Assembly (NCBI GenBank): GCA_001414345.1
Contig: LLCB01000124.1
Span: forward strand, 1 to 64,000
Source of the DNA: Hymenoscyphus infarciens
Lineage: Eukaryota > Ascomycota > Leotiomycetes > Helotiales > Helotiaceae
Reading direction: 5' to 3'
DNA: 64,000 nucleotides
The notes beneath the pieces were generated by a model that was given only the letters and a program-made list of their open reading frames with translations, did not search any database and was not told the origin of the DNA. Made by a program: the position numbers and the translations under genes. Shown piece by piece: positions 26,648-36,127 of the stretch (position 1 is its first letter; each line of letters opens with the position of its first letter).

Positions 26648-27212
26648 TTGGCTGAAGAAATCATTCGGAGAAGGCTGTGAAAAGGGGTGGTTTATGTGCG
26701 ATTTTGGCGTTGTCTTGGTTGGTGTGCCATATCTTCATAATTTCATCGGCTTATCACTATTTCTCGATCTATCGCGTTATTCGTGAAGAGAGAGGGGCAG
26801 TGTTATCAAGAGTGGCTCGAGTGACAAATCCCCGTTCCTCAAACAAGACGTGGGGGTGAAAGTCCGGTCGTGGTGGCAGTAAATAGGCCCCCCTAGAAAC
26901 AGCCTGTAATGCGTACCGCGAACGGAACAAAAACACTACGCACTTATCCGCATCTACTTGAATCTTTCTTATATTTTTGCGGTTTTTCTACGCCGAGTAA
27001 TTCCAGCTTGCGGGTTTTCGTAGAGTCAAACACCATCTCGCGGCACAGCTCTCAACTACAGCCTCTGGTAGTAATAGGCAGGAAGTACATTTATGCACTC
27101 CTGTTTGACCTAGATGGTTTGACCCCCCCCCCCTGTAACAATCAAACCAACCACCACGGAGTGGCCCTCGGAGAAGGGAGCCAGCGGAGCGTCACTCGCT
27201 CGCTGTTCTACC
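26648..27212. other. Intergenic stretch after protease
   Basis: No supported coding. The first 120 bp stay open in the +1 frame relative to the protease and could be its decayed C-terminus. A short C-run lies near 27121-27132. Confidence 0.4.
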
Positions 27213-27635
27213 TGATCTCAGTTCCTCAGAACCCACGAAAGAGCAATTACTGCCGTAGAAGATGTTGATGAAAGGTATCCTGGTAGGAAACCGATCGATA
27301 TAAGAGAGCAGAAGATTGTTGCTTTGGGAATGCAGAGGGGCGAGGATGAGAGCTTGAGGATTAAGAGGATTGAGGTTTTGGATGTGGTTCCGAGGAGGGA
27401 GAAGATTGGGATGCAGACTCCTGTCGAGGTAAAACCTGTTCATGCTTGGTGCGGGAGTGATAAGGCTCAGAAGGAGGTGAACAGGATGGAGCAGAACAGG
27501 TTCTTGGTGTTTTTGGGTGGTTGTATTTTGGTTTTGGCGGTGTTGGTGAGAAGGTATCGGTTTGTGTTTGGAGTAAGGGGAAGTGTTAGTTTGAAAGAGA
27601 GAAAGGAGGGGGGGTTTCTGATTGAGAAGGCGTAA
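27213..27635 (+). pseudogene. Orphan 3' exon of an unidentified membrane-anchored protein
   Basis: A frame that opens just after a splice-acceptor-like TGATCTCAG (27212-27220) and runs about 138 codons to the stop at 27633-27635. It begins FLRTHERAITAVEDVDERYP, is rich in charged residues, then has a strong membrane segment near its end (FLVFLGGCILVLAVLV) flanked by basic residues and a short tail ending FLIEKA. The sequence is convincingly protein-coding, but there is no upstream exon with a start, and I do not recognise the family. It may be the 3' remnant of a gene broken by rearrangement next to the truncated protease. Confidence 0.45.
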
Positions 27636-29558
27636 GGATCTCGCTTGATCTTGCTATGATTTGCAAGGGAGTTGGATTCATCTTGGGAGTTTAATATTTT
27701 GGGAACTATATGAGGGCGAAAGCCTTCCGGTGTGTTTTGTTCCACGAAAATAACAATGGGTTGCACCCACAATTCCCTGGGTAGGTAGCGGTAGTTCTGC
27801 TCACTATTTTTTTTGGTGGCAGCTTTACCTTTGGGTGAGAAAAAACCACAACTTTCCGAACACAAACTGGACCTTCTCGAGATCAAGTTCGGGCCTATTC
27901 TTGGTCGTTCCTTCCCTGACATTAAAACCCTTGACTGCGAGACGAGTCAAAGCCGCTCCTTCCCTCTCCCCTCTTAGTCGAAGATAGCGAAAAACCTGAG
28001 CAAGTCTTGCCGTAGGTGTGTGAGGAGGGAAGGAACGACCAAACCCAACGAGCTTCCCTCTTCCCAACACGACACCAACGAGGCAATTCTTGCCGCAAGC
28101 GCGAGCCTATTTCACATGAAAGGAAGGAACGACCAAGCCCAATGACCCAGCTCAAATTTTAAAACCCGGGCGGTCTTCTTCCCTGAGTGGTCTCTCCCTC
28201 ACTTCTTTCCTTCTTTTTTTACATACAACCCTTCCGCCTCCATCATCGACACAATTTACCGACTCTTCTGTAGCTCATAGGTAGGCAAGTTCACTGTGAC
28301 TTTGATTAGTTCTTTTATAGTACTGAACACGCTACCTTGACGGGAGCAGGAAGCGAAATGGCTTCATCTAAATCGAACTTTGGTCTTGAGAGAAAACGTT
28401 CAAAGGCAAGTGGAAAATCCAACCTCCACAAGGTCCGAACTGCTGGGTATTTTCTGAGTTATTTTTTCCTCTTTCGGGTTGTTTCGAGAGGATTGAGACA
28501 CCGTTTCCTCCTCTATTTCCTCAAACATCTAGAAAGGGCAATACTGACTCCGAGATCGCCCTCAGGACGTGTCGTCAAGACAACACTGTGCACGATGAGA
28601 AATTTGAAGAACGTAAGCAATGACAAAGCGTTCTTGACGGTGTTGGTGTTCCGAATCTAGTTATGGTCTCAAAGAAAAGTAAGCCTTCTTTTAGTAAATC
28701 TTGAGATCCAACGCTGATGTATTCAGCGTCTGGTCCTCATTACACAGCTTCCGATCACGGTCTCGATGGACACCACAGAGGAGCTCTTCGTGGAGGTACC
28801 AAACAACAAAAGGAACGATGATAGTGTCGAAAGCCACCTGCCACCTTCTCTCGCTCCGTGGTATCTTGCACACCTGCCTCGCAAATTCTTGAGTTTCCAA
28901 GTAGGTGTGCATTTGAACGTATATAAATGAATATTCTAATATGTAACAGCCACGACCGCTTGAACTCTTGAATGCTTGAACAGAGAGGTTCTTTCACTTC
29001 TGCTGCCTGCTGCGTAGATTTCATTTTAAACTCGCGAGAGCGAGTTGGAATATTATCCCATGGATATATCACACGAAAGGGCTTGGCTAAAATTGTTCAT
29101 CGCGGGCTAGGGCAGGTGAGGGTTTGAATATCACTGTCACAGCGGGGCTAAGTTTCTTTCTCCACCTCCTCCCCCCAAATCATACTTACACTACAAAAAC
29201 CGCAATGTTTTCACTTTTAAGCGAAGGCCAATTGAGTGTGTCCCGTATTGCTAGCCTCCTTTTCATCACCCTGCCGGAAGTGGCAGTGAATATGGAATAC
29301 ATATTCAACCTCACCTTTGAAGCTGATTTTTTTTCGTCTCACCGAGTGCTGTCGAGTGAATTTGATATTCTCTCACATGGTACTAGCTTACCCATTACTA
29401 CGTAGATGGGTAGCAACCTTCTCTCCAAAAAAATATTCTCTCACCAATTCTAAGAACCATTCTCCTTATCATCTCCCAAAGTCTGTCCATCATCTCATAA
29501 TTACCTCTTACATCACACTCCTCCAGTGAAGCGCTGCGTAACCCCATTACTCCCAACA
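27636..29558. other. Intergenic region with short repeats and cryptic exon-like islands
   Basis: No complete gene could be built. A short motif GGAAGGAACGACCAA is present in direct orientation at about 28027 and 28122 and inverted near 27900. Exon-like islands occur: 28358-28432 (MASSKSNFGLERKR...), about 28534-28612 (KGNTDSEIALRTC...) and about 28730-28830 (SGPHYTASDHGLDG...), ending at GTAAG-type donors or stops. Their phases do not join cleanly. Confidence 0.35.
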
Positions 29559-30218
29559 ATGGCTCCCACCAAGAATACAAGCGTGAAGAAAGTGCTTCCC
29601 GCCAAGTCCAAGTCAGCTCGATGCAGCATCAAGAAGGAAAAGGGTAAGCCCAGGCAATCCAGTATGTGGGATCTCCCGATTGAAAAGCAAAAAGAACGCT
29701 AATTGATGTAGCTGTCGCCCGCGGAACCAGATGTTCATTTCGACTTTCCAAGAGAGGGTGTGCTGTCAAAACTGAAGACGAGCGCGAGCACCCGACAGTG
29801 AAGCAAGAAGACACCACGAATGCCGAGCAGAAGTTGAGCACCCAGGAAGTGAGCACCCAGGAAGTGAAGGAAGAGGACACCAAGACAGAACTTACGAAGC
29901 CCGTGTTGAAGGAACCCAAGTACAAGGTTTCCAAGCCAACAACCAAAGTGTCAACCAAACAAACCCGCACCGAAAAACCCAAAGGTTCAGTAAAGTTCAA
30001 GAGTCTGGAAATCGAAGAAGCAATGCAGGACTTCGCTAATCGATCGCTCAAGGGTGATCTCAATTGTAAGTAATTTGCGTTTCCATAAGAACCACTGATT
30101 GATTGGGTGTTAACTTGTCACAGTGGCAGTGGAGGCGGCCCTCATGGTTGCTCGACATGCTGGTCGGAAGACAATTCAACTTGGAGATGTGCATTTAGCG
30201 CGACTTTTTAGGGGATGA
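29559..30218 (+). CDS. Divergent histone H3-like protein with long charged insert
   Basis: Spliced gene of 177 residues; exons 29559-29643, 29712-30065 and 30124-30218, with GTAAG donors and CTAAT/TTAAC branch sites. Residues 1-7 read MAPTKNT, close to the MARTKQT start of histone H3, and the tail that follows is Lys/Ser-rich. The end, HAGRKTIQLGDVHLARLFRG (158-177), aligns with the last part of the H3 fold (HAKRVTI..KDIQLARRIRG), and FKSLEIEEAMQDF (124-136) matches the H3 segment FQRLVREIAQDF. Between tail and fold lies an acidic/basic linker (about 48-120) containing a 15-nt direct duplication (STQEV twice). About 13 residues of the usual helix-2 region seem missing. It is neither canonical H3 nor an obvious CENP-A. 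It could be an H3 variant or a retired copy, though the frame is intact across three exons. Confidence 0.7.
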
Positions 30219-30824
30219 ATTTGTGTTTAGGAGTTGAAAGGTTGGCTGGTGGTTTGGTTTCATTTAGGATTTAAAGAAGAAAAAAAGATGCTTTCATTTG
30301 GGAGGGGAGGAAGGATTGAATGAAAGTTTTGCTGGGCCCGATGTGGGAATTTTGCTTCAAAGCAAGTTTATCCCCTAGCATCGAAAAGAAATTAGCATGG
30401 GAAATGGAAAAATATCTTATCTGCATTGAATATTGTTTCGCGCCGAGAATGACCTAGATCACGAGAGCTTCTAGTCAAACGTGAACTACACATGCGTTCA
30501 TTCAATATTGGATGTCGTTCTCGAGTTTGGAATAAATATGAAACTATAAAGAATTTATGCTGTATACTATGTCGCTAATATATTGTACATGCCTGCTACC
30601 TGTTCCGTTGACCAGTTCTTAATTACAACCAGTGGTGGGTTGTTTCGAGCGTAATATGTCCCATTGGTCCCCATATATATACAAAAATAATATACCTCCA
30701 ACTCCTCCGTTACGCCAGATTAATTTGTCTATCTATATCTTATGTTTCCCTGGCTCTATCCTGGTAATCCATATATCTCTCGACTCCTCATAACAAATAA
30801 AAATATATGGGAAAAGATCGTCGT
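30219..30824. other. Convergent 3' intergenic region
   Basis: Between the stops of the H3-like gene and the acyltransferase gene. AT-rich, probably 3' UTRs. Nothing else seen. Confidence 0.5.
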
Positions 30825-32264
30825 CTACTTTGGCAACTCCGGTCCGCCAAGACGCATAAGCGGCTTCTCTTCATCCCTGTTCTTCTGTTCATCCACAGTG
30901 ACATAGTGTACCAGGCTCTCCGTCATTCTTGCACACCAAGGATCCACATGTTTCGTCCAGAGATTGGCAACCGAGTATAAAATGACAAACCAAATTGGCA
31001 GAAAGAACCAGAACCGGACTCTTCCGGGGATCGGTAGATTTGTTGCTCGTTCGACGGCTCCGTCCTCGTGGATGATGTCTGCGGGAACTTTGAATCCAAA
31101 ATACATCCATACTAGGACTGTACGTAGCATGTTTCCATGAAGCAAGTAAACTGCAAAGGAGTTTTTTCCAAACCAGAGAAGGTATTTGTTGGAAAGGAGG
31201 GCTTTAAAGCCAGGGGAGAAATGAATTCCGAGGGCAATAAATTCGAGTCCGAGTCCCGAGTAAAAGCGTGGCGTTTCGCAGTCTTTTGGGAAAATATACA
31301 GGCTCGCCTGAAGCATGGAGTTGGACCATGGCATCCATTCAGGGTTATATTCGGGATACGAGGCAAGCAATAGTCCGATAAGAACAAGGACCGGCGAAAG
31401 GACCCGGGAGGTCCATTTTCGAGCTGCACACCATGCCGTGTGGCCTGGTGCTTGTGCGAGTTCTGAGAGGAAGGCACCGAAGAAGACTTGCATACCGAAT
31501 GCAGCTGAAAAGTATTAGCGAGTTTTCCTCTCTCCAAGGGGCGAAAGGTCTTACAATCATTGCTTAGATAGAAAAAAACGAATAAAGCGAGCTCCACCAT
31601 CATTCGATATCTCGCTTTGATATATGCAGTTGCAAACAACATCATATAAACCATCATGCTACCATTTAACAACGAGACTAGAGTCCATTGATTGGTGTCG
31701 TAACCGTCCCATTGTTTCGTCCATGTCGTAACGAGGTTCACAATCAAATCTTTGAGTGCTTGTCCGATCCAAGGTGTCATATTTGGAGACGTGTAATTGA
31801 GCCACCAGCCTCCTGCTCTATTCCCAACTTCGTAAACACCGAATTGACAGATGAACCAGGAAATTGTCGTCGCAATCGTGGCTGGCAACACAAGCCTCGG
31901 CACACGTCGAAAGGCGCTCCTCGAGATACCAAGAAATGCAGCTTCTTGTTGCCCAGCTCGGAATTGTCGGATTGGTTTGAGAGCACACACATATCCCGTC
32001 ACAAGAGAGAAGACGGTGACTCCTATTCGACCTTGAAATAGAACTCGGATGATTGGGTATTGTGCTATCCGGGGTTTCATGCCCTCCTCTGAGGTCGGCT
32101 TGAATAAATCTTCGTCGAAGGCTCGGGCTAGGTGAGTGAAAACGACGAGTAGGGATGCAAAGCCACGGAGGCCCTAAAATATTGTAAGTTGACTGTATGG
32201 GAGTGCTTGACTTCGTTCAAATACATACGTCCACCCACTTGACATTTTCGTGCCTGACGCTCAT
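30825..32264 (-). CDS. Acyltransferase-3 family integral membrane protein
   Basis: Spliced gene of 444 residues; exons 32229-32264, 31555-32173 and 30825-31504 on the minus strand. The introns (GTATGT...TTTAG and GTAAGA...TTCAG) keep phase. The first residues read MSVRHENVKWVDGLRGF, followed by ASLLVVFTHLARAF, the classic opening of the Acyl_transf_3/OafA family with the conserved Asp12 and His26 in the first membrane helix. About ten membrane segments follow, with a late one starting KYLLWFGKNSFAVYLLHG. The C-terminus is a short hydrophilic tail. Fungal members transfer acyl groups to carbohydrate or secondary-metabolite acceptors in the endomembrane system, but the substrate cannot be told here. 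The 12-residue first exon explains why the start is easily missed. Confidence 0.85.
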
Positions 32265-34690
32265 CCTCTTTCCCTTTTGCTGCGACAGAAGTTTAACCCG
32301 AATGCGTCCCCCAATATGTTCCTGCTGTCTTTCGTCTCGGCCGAGTTCGGATGTCGTCCAGCGCTTTCTATAGATCCTATTTCATACGATATCGAAATGC
32401 AAAGCTCGGTACAATGAACGAATGGAAGTCGAACCAACGAATGTGAGAATAGACTGCAAAGAAAGCGGGAGCGGACTGAAAGTTTGTAACTAGAAAGACA
32501 AATGGAAGAATAAGTAGAAGAGTGAAAGGGGAGTGGGGCTCCTAGCATTGTCCGACCATTGCATTGGTCGAGTGCCACAAAAGGGCAACCCCCTCGCTCG
32601 AGGGTCTACCTGGTATCAAAGATCTTGACAGGCCGCGTTACGGTGAAATGAACTGACGAATGTCAAGCATGAACTCAATAATTTCTTGGGGGTACCAAAG
32701 CCGGTAGCTTGCGTCGCCTTTGGAAGGGTCTCCGCCATCGAATCCTTGAGGAACCCACTCCCCAGGTAACATTTTTTGCGGGGATGGGAGATTTGAAGAC
32801 GTGGCTTTGAGGCTTCGAAACCTTGGCCTGGTCAAGTAAAAAGCTCATGGCTGCAAGAATGACAGCGGTCGTTCGCATTTAGATGACGTCTCCTGAGTCC
32901 TGGGAGCATCTAGAATCCTAGATGCTGGGAAACCGCTAGTCAGGAAACCGGAATTATTTTAGCGCTGAATACGGAAGGTCATGGGCATGCAAGCCCACGC
33001 ATATGAAGTGTCGAACATTTCTTCACCTGCTGCACTTGAACACGAAGTGGTATCGCTAAGATTGCGAAACCGCACCGCAGCACCGTAGCCAGTATCTAAT
33101 CCGTGGGGTACACATGCATATGTGGCGCAACAAGGTCTGGTTGGTTGTGAAGAAGAAATCAGCCATACGGCGGCTGACGCATTTGTAACGGACCGCATCG
33201 TTGCTCGTGAAGGATGAATAACCTCTGTTGGGTTAAAGTTGCAAGGTGGTGTGCTCGAATTCCGAGAGAACCGGTCAATCTGCAGTCTGAGAGGCCCTTG
33301 TGGTTCGCTTCCTACTTACTTAAGTAGGTACCCCTGAAATTCAACCGAGTGTCCAGCCACCCGGGAAGCCACTGGAATCTGGATACGGCATAGGTAGCTT
33401 ATCAAGGAACAAAGCGGGGAACCCCCACTACCCCTGACTAAGTCTTTACTCATCTACTAGTACTACGGACGGAGGCATAGATTCGGAGGGGAGAGGAGAG
33501 GAGGTTCAACAATGACAACGTTTCATTGAAAACCAACAATTTCCTTCTCGCGACGTTCTAATTTCACTCGAGTAGACAACGATGTGGAGAACTTAAACGG
33601 CTGATATCAAAACCAAATTCACAAAATGTACAGGGGTTTCAGCTATGAGATCGCCGCTTGGCTTAATCAGAGATACGAAGTACTAGTACGCACCGCACCG
33701 CACCGCACCGTTGACGAAACCGGACGCTAACCCATTTGATCTTCCGTAGACTGAACATCACATCATTCCAACGGGGTGATGCAGTTACAGTTACCAACCA
33801 CCTTTTGGAACTGGCGGTCACAAGTTCTTGGGGTTTCCTAGGTTGTACATACTTCTTGTTGATCGTTCAAGGGGGACACAAACGGTTACCGGCTGAAAAC
33901 AGGTGGCGTTGAATTTAGCGCCGCCAAGAAATTGGCAGTGGTTGGCATACATCAACAAGTCCGTCTTATCCGTCTACATGGCTTGGTACCGAAAATTGGA
34001 GTCGAATCCGAATCCGAATGATGAATAACAATTCATCTTACGCTTTCGCGAGACTCCTTAAATTAGCAGATAATGCAACTACTAATCATACTCCGTAACT
34101 TAGGGACGTCACCTAATTCTGAACCCGAAGGTCTACACTTCTCAGCGGCTATTCAAGCGACACAAAGCGAGAACTGTACTTAGGCAAGTCGGGGTGAGAT
34201 GCATCGAACGAAGGGCCGAACATTTGTTGTAAAATCCCTTAGCAAATACTTCCAAGTAGGTGCTTGCAATTTGGAGTCTTCTCCAATCGCAGGCTTGTTA
34301 ATTCCAAGTAATTATGACTGACTGATGTGCTTCAATTTTCTTCAATCGTAAATTACTTACGCATACAAAAGAGACTGCGCTTTGATATATACTCCTCCAG
34401 GCAACTGGACCGCAGAGAAATCTCAATATGCAAAATTATTTTTAGCTTACAAGGACGATGTAATCAAGTGCCAAAACAACTCAAAACTCGTACGTTTCGT
34501 GGGAAACGTGAAGCGCCATGTAATTGCATTCCTCATACAAAGAATAGCCACCGCCACGGCCAAATCCAATTTTGCTTCCTACTTACTACACCGACTCATT
34601 CTCATGTCCTCACAGTATCGATAAAGGAAAGAATCACGTGCCCCCAATAATTAAACCTCCTGCTTATCCATTTTCTTTGGGTCTAATTTA
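32265..34690. other. Intergenic region upstream of acyltransferase
   Basis: No firm gene. Two short minus-strand frames are somewhat protein-like: 32959-33198 (79 codons, Cys-containing) and the 32638-32878 region (separate entry). A (CGCAC)n microsatellite lies at about 33689-33710. Confidence 0.4.
32638..32878 (-). CDS. Possible small secreted protein or relic
   Basis: An ATG at 32878 opens MRTTAVILAAMSFLLDQAK, which resembles a signal peptide. A second, overlapping frame (32638-32835) gives a protein-like tail, GEWVPQGFDGG...RLWYPQEIIEFMLDI. The two could be joined by a short intron or reflect a frameshift. I could not fix splice sites, so both existence and structure are uncertain. Confidence 0.25.
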
Positions 34691-35065
34691 CTCTCCCCCC
34701 ACCCCCTGAATAAAAAAGTACACCGCCGCTGTGACCAAATGTCTACATTTTATAGAGAGGGGAGGCTTCAGCTAAATCCGCTGACTCTTTTGACTAAATC
34801 GCCTGACTCTAACCCGATTAGGGGCACTCTTATTACGCGCGTACAATAAATTCTCTATTCCGAGGGATAGTGACCTGTTTTTTGAGGTTAGGGTTAGTGG
34901 CTAGAGGTTGGGGCTAGTTAGGGATCGGGCGTGGGTTAGGGCTAGGGATAAGGGTTAGTGATATGTACTTTGGTGGTGTTCGCGACCGGAAGACGTCCTA
35001 ATTTGGTTAGATCAGGCGATTTAGTCAAAAGGGTCAGGGGATTTCGCAAAACTCAGGGGGGAGAG
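34691..35065. mobile_element. MITE with TA target duplication, family 1 copy A
   Basis: A 375-bp non-coding element bounded by TA (34689-34690 and 35066-35067) and by inverted CTCTCCCCCC/GGGGGGAGAG ends. A longer inverted match follows inside: left AAATCCGCTGACTCTTTTGA with GACTAAATCGCCTGA (about 34775-34812) pairs with right TCAGGCGATTTAGTC (about 35010-35025) and the bases after it. The left arm carries an apparent insertion of about 70 bp. The centre holds degenerate TTAGGG-like repeats (34885-34960). TA duplication fits Tc1/mariner-type mobilisation. Confidence 0.65.
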
Positions 35066-35306
35066 TAAGTACGACCCCGAGCCCCAAAAAATACTCCATG
35101 TTTCGAATGCTGAGACCAGACACTGGTAGCATGGAACTTCTAGAATTGCTGAAAACCCTTTCGATTTGGTATATCATCCATGTTCACTTGATAGATCTCC
35201 GTCACTGGAGTTTCTCCGTGTTGGGTTCTTGCGAACATCAAGTATTTCGGGGGGATCCTTGCACGTGGACGTTTTGAGACAGGTTTGACCTTTGGATTCC
35301 ATCTAA

Positions 35307-36127
35307 AGGGTAAGTGGAGCACGCGCGGTCTACAGGCATTGGCTCAACAACTTGAGCCGCTTAGAAACTCCTATCATCATCTTCGATTCCACTTGCAAAG
35401 CTCATGCTCGCTTAGCACGTTTATCGCGATTGAATAACTTCAACAACATCCTAGTAAAGCCGAGACATTACTTTAGGGTGCATAGATTGCGCCATGGTGA
35501 GATTCATACAGCCACTGCTGCTGCGTCATTCGGAATTCTTAAGTGACAAGAAAAGACCGATACGTGGGGCCATTCAACCAGGAGACTATCTTCGCAAACG
35601 CGATTTTCAAGTAATAGAAGTAACCCTGTCTAGGTACAAGACGAAGAAGTAGTGTACGACTTTCACGAGTCTTACAACATCGATGGCGCAAAACGGCTTC
35701 GTGTCCCAGGCTACCATCATTTGAGTGGTGAGCGTGTGGATATGGAGATGTCAGCTTCGGGTATGAAGCGGACTCTCTCTCGTAAAACTTCCGATTTGTT
35801 TGTTTTGTCTGTTATCTGCTTACTCTCATGCATTGTATCGTTTGATTGGGAGAATTGAGATTTAAGAATGCTTTTACAGCGAAGATCTATCTTAAATCTT
35901 TATCTTTATTATTCATTTAGGTAGGATAGAGAAAACCTTTTGTTGAACTTACGAGGATTCTTCTCTCTCTTCTCTATTCACCTAAGGCATTCGATGGGGA
36001 GTTTGATGAGAGAATATTTAATAGAGTGTATCGACGCACACGCAAGCAAATTTATAATGAGATATTATCTGAATTTTGTGAGACATTCAAAATGTATGAC
36101 TCAAAACACTTGAAGCCAACTTTGTAA
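35307..36127 (+). pseudogene. Decayed multi-exon gene fragments, unidentified
   Basis: Three coding-like islands lie on the plus strand. The first (about 35307-35495, RHWLNNLSRLETPIIIFDST and on) ends at a GTGAGA donor. The second (about 35644-35727) reads DEEVVYDFHESYNIDGAKRL and ends ...YHHLSG at GTGAGC. The third (35930-36127) reads through PKAFDGEFDERIFNRVYRR to a stop. Residue composition is typical of real protein, but no ATG is present in the first island and the third does not join the second in phase. I do not recognise the family. A degenerate gene or a degraded transposon gene are both possible. Confidence 0.35.

Noticed and set aside
28337..28660. 107-codon plus-strand frame
   Set aside because: It reads through an apparent intron. 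The more protein-like translation lies in another frame, and no phase-consistent gene could be built.
29629..30063. 144-codon minus-strand frame over the H3-like gene
   Set aside because: It is the antisense shadow of exon 2, which itself has a coherent spliced structure on the plus strand.
32261..32578. 105-codon minus-strand frame at the acyltransferase start
   Set aside because: Different frame from the conserved first exon (WVDGLRGF). Probably 5' UTR.
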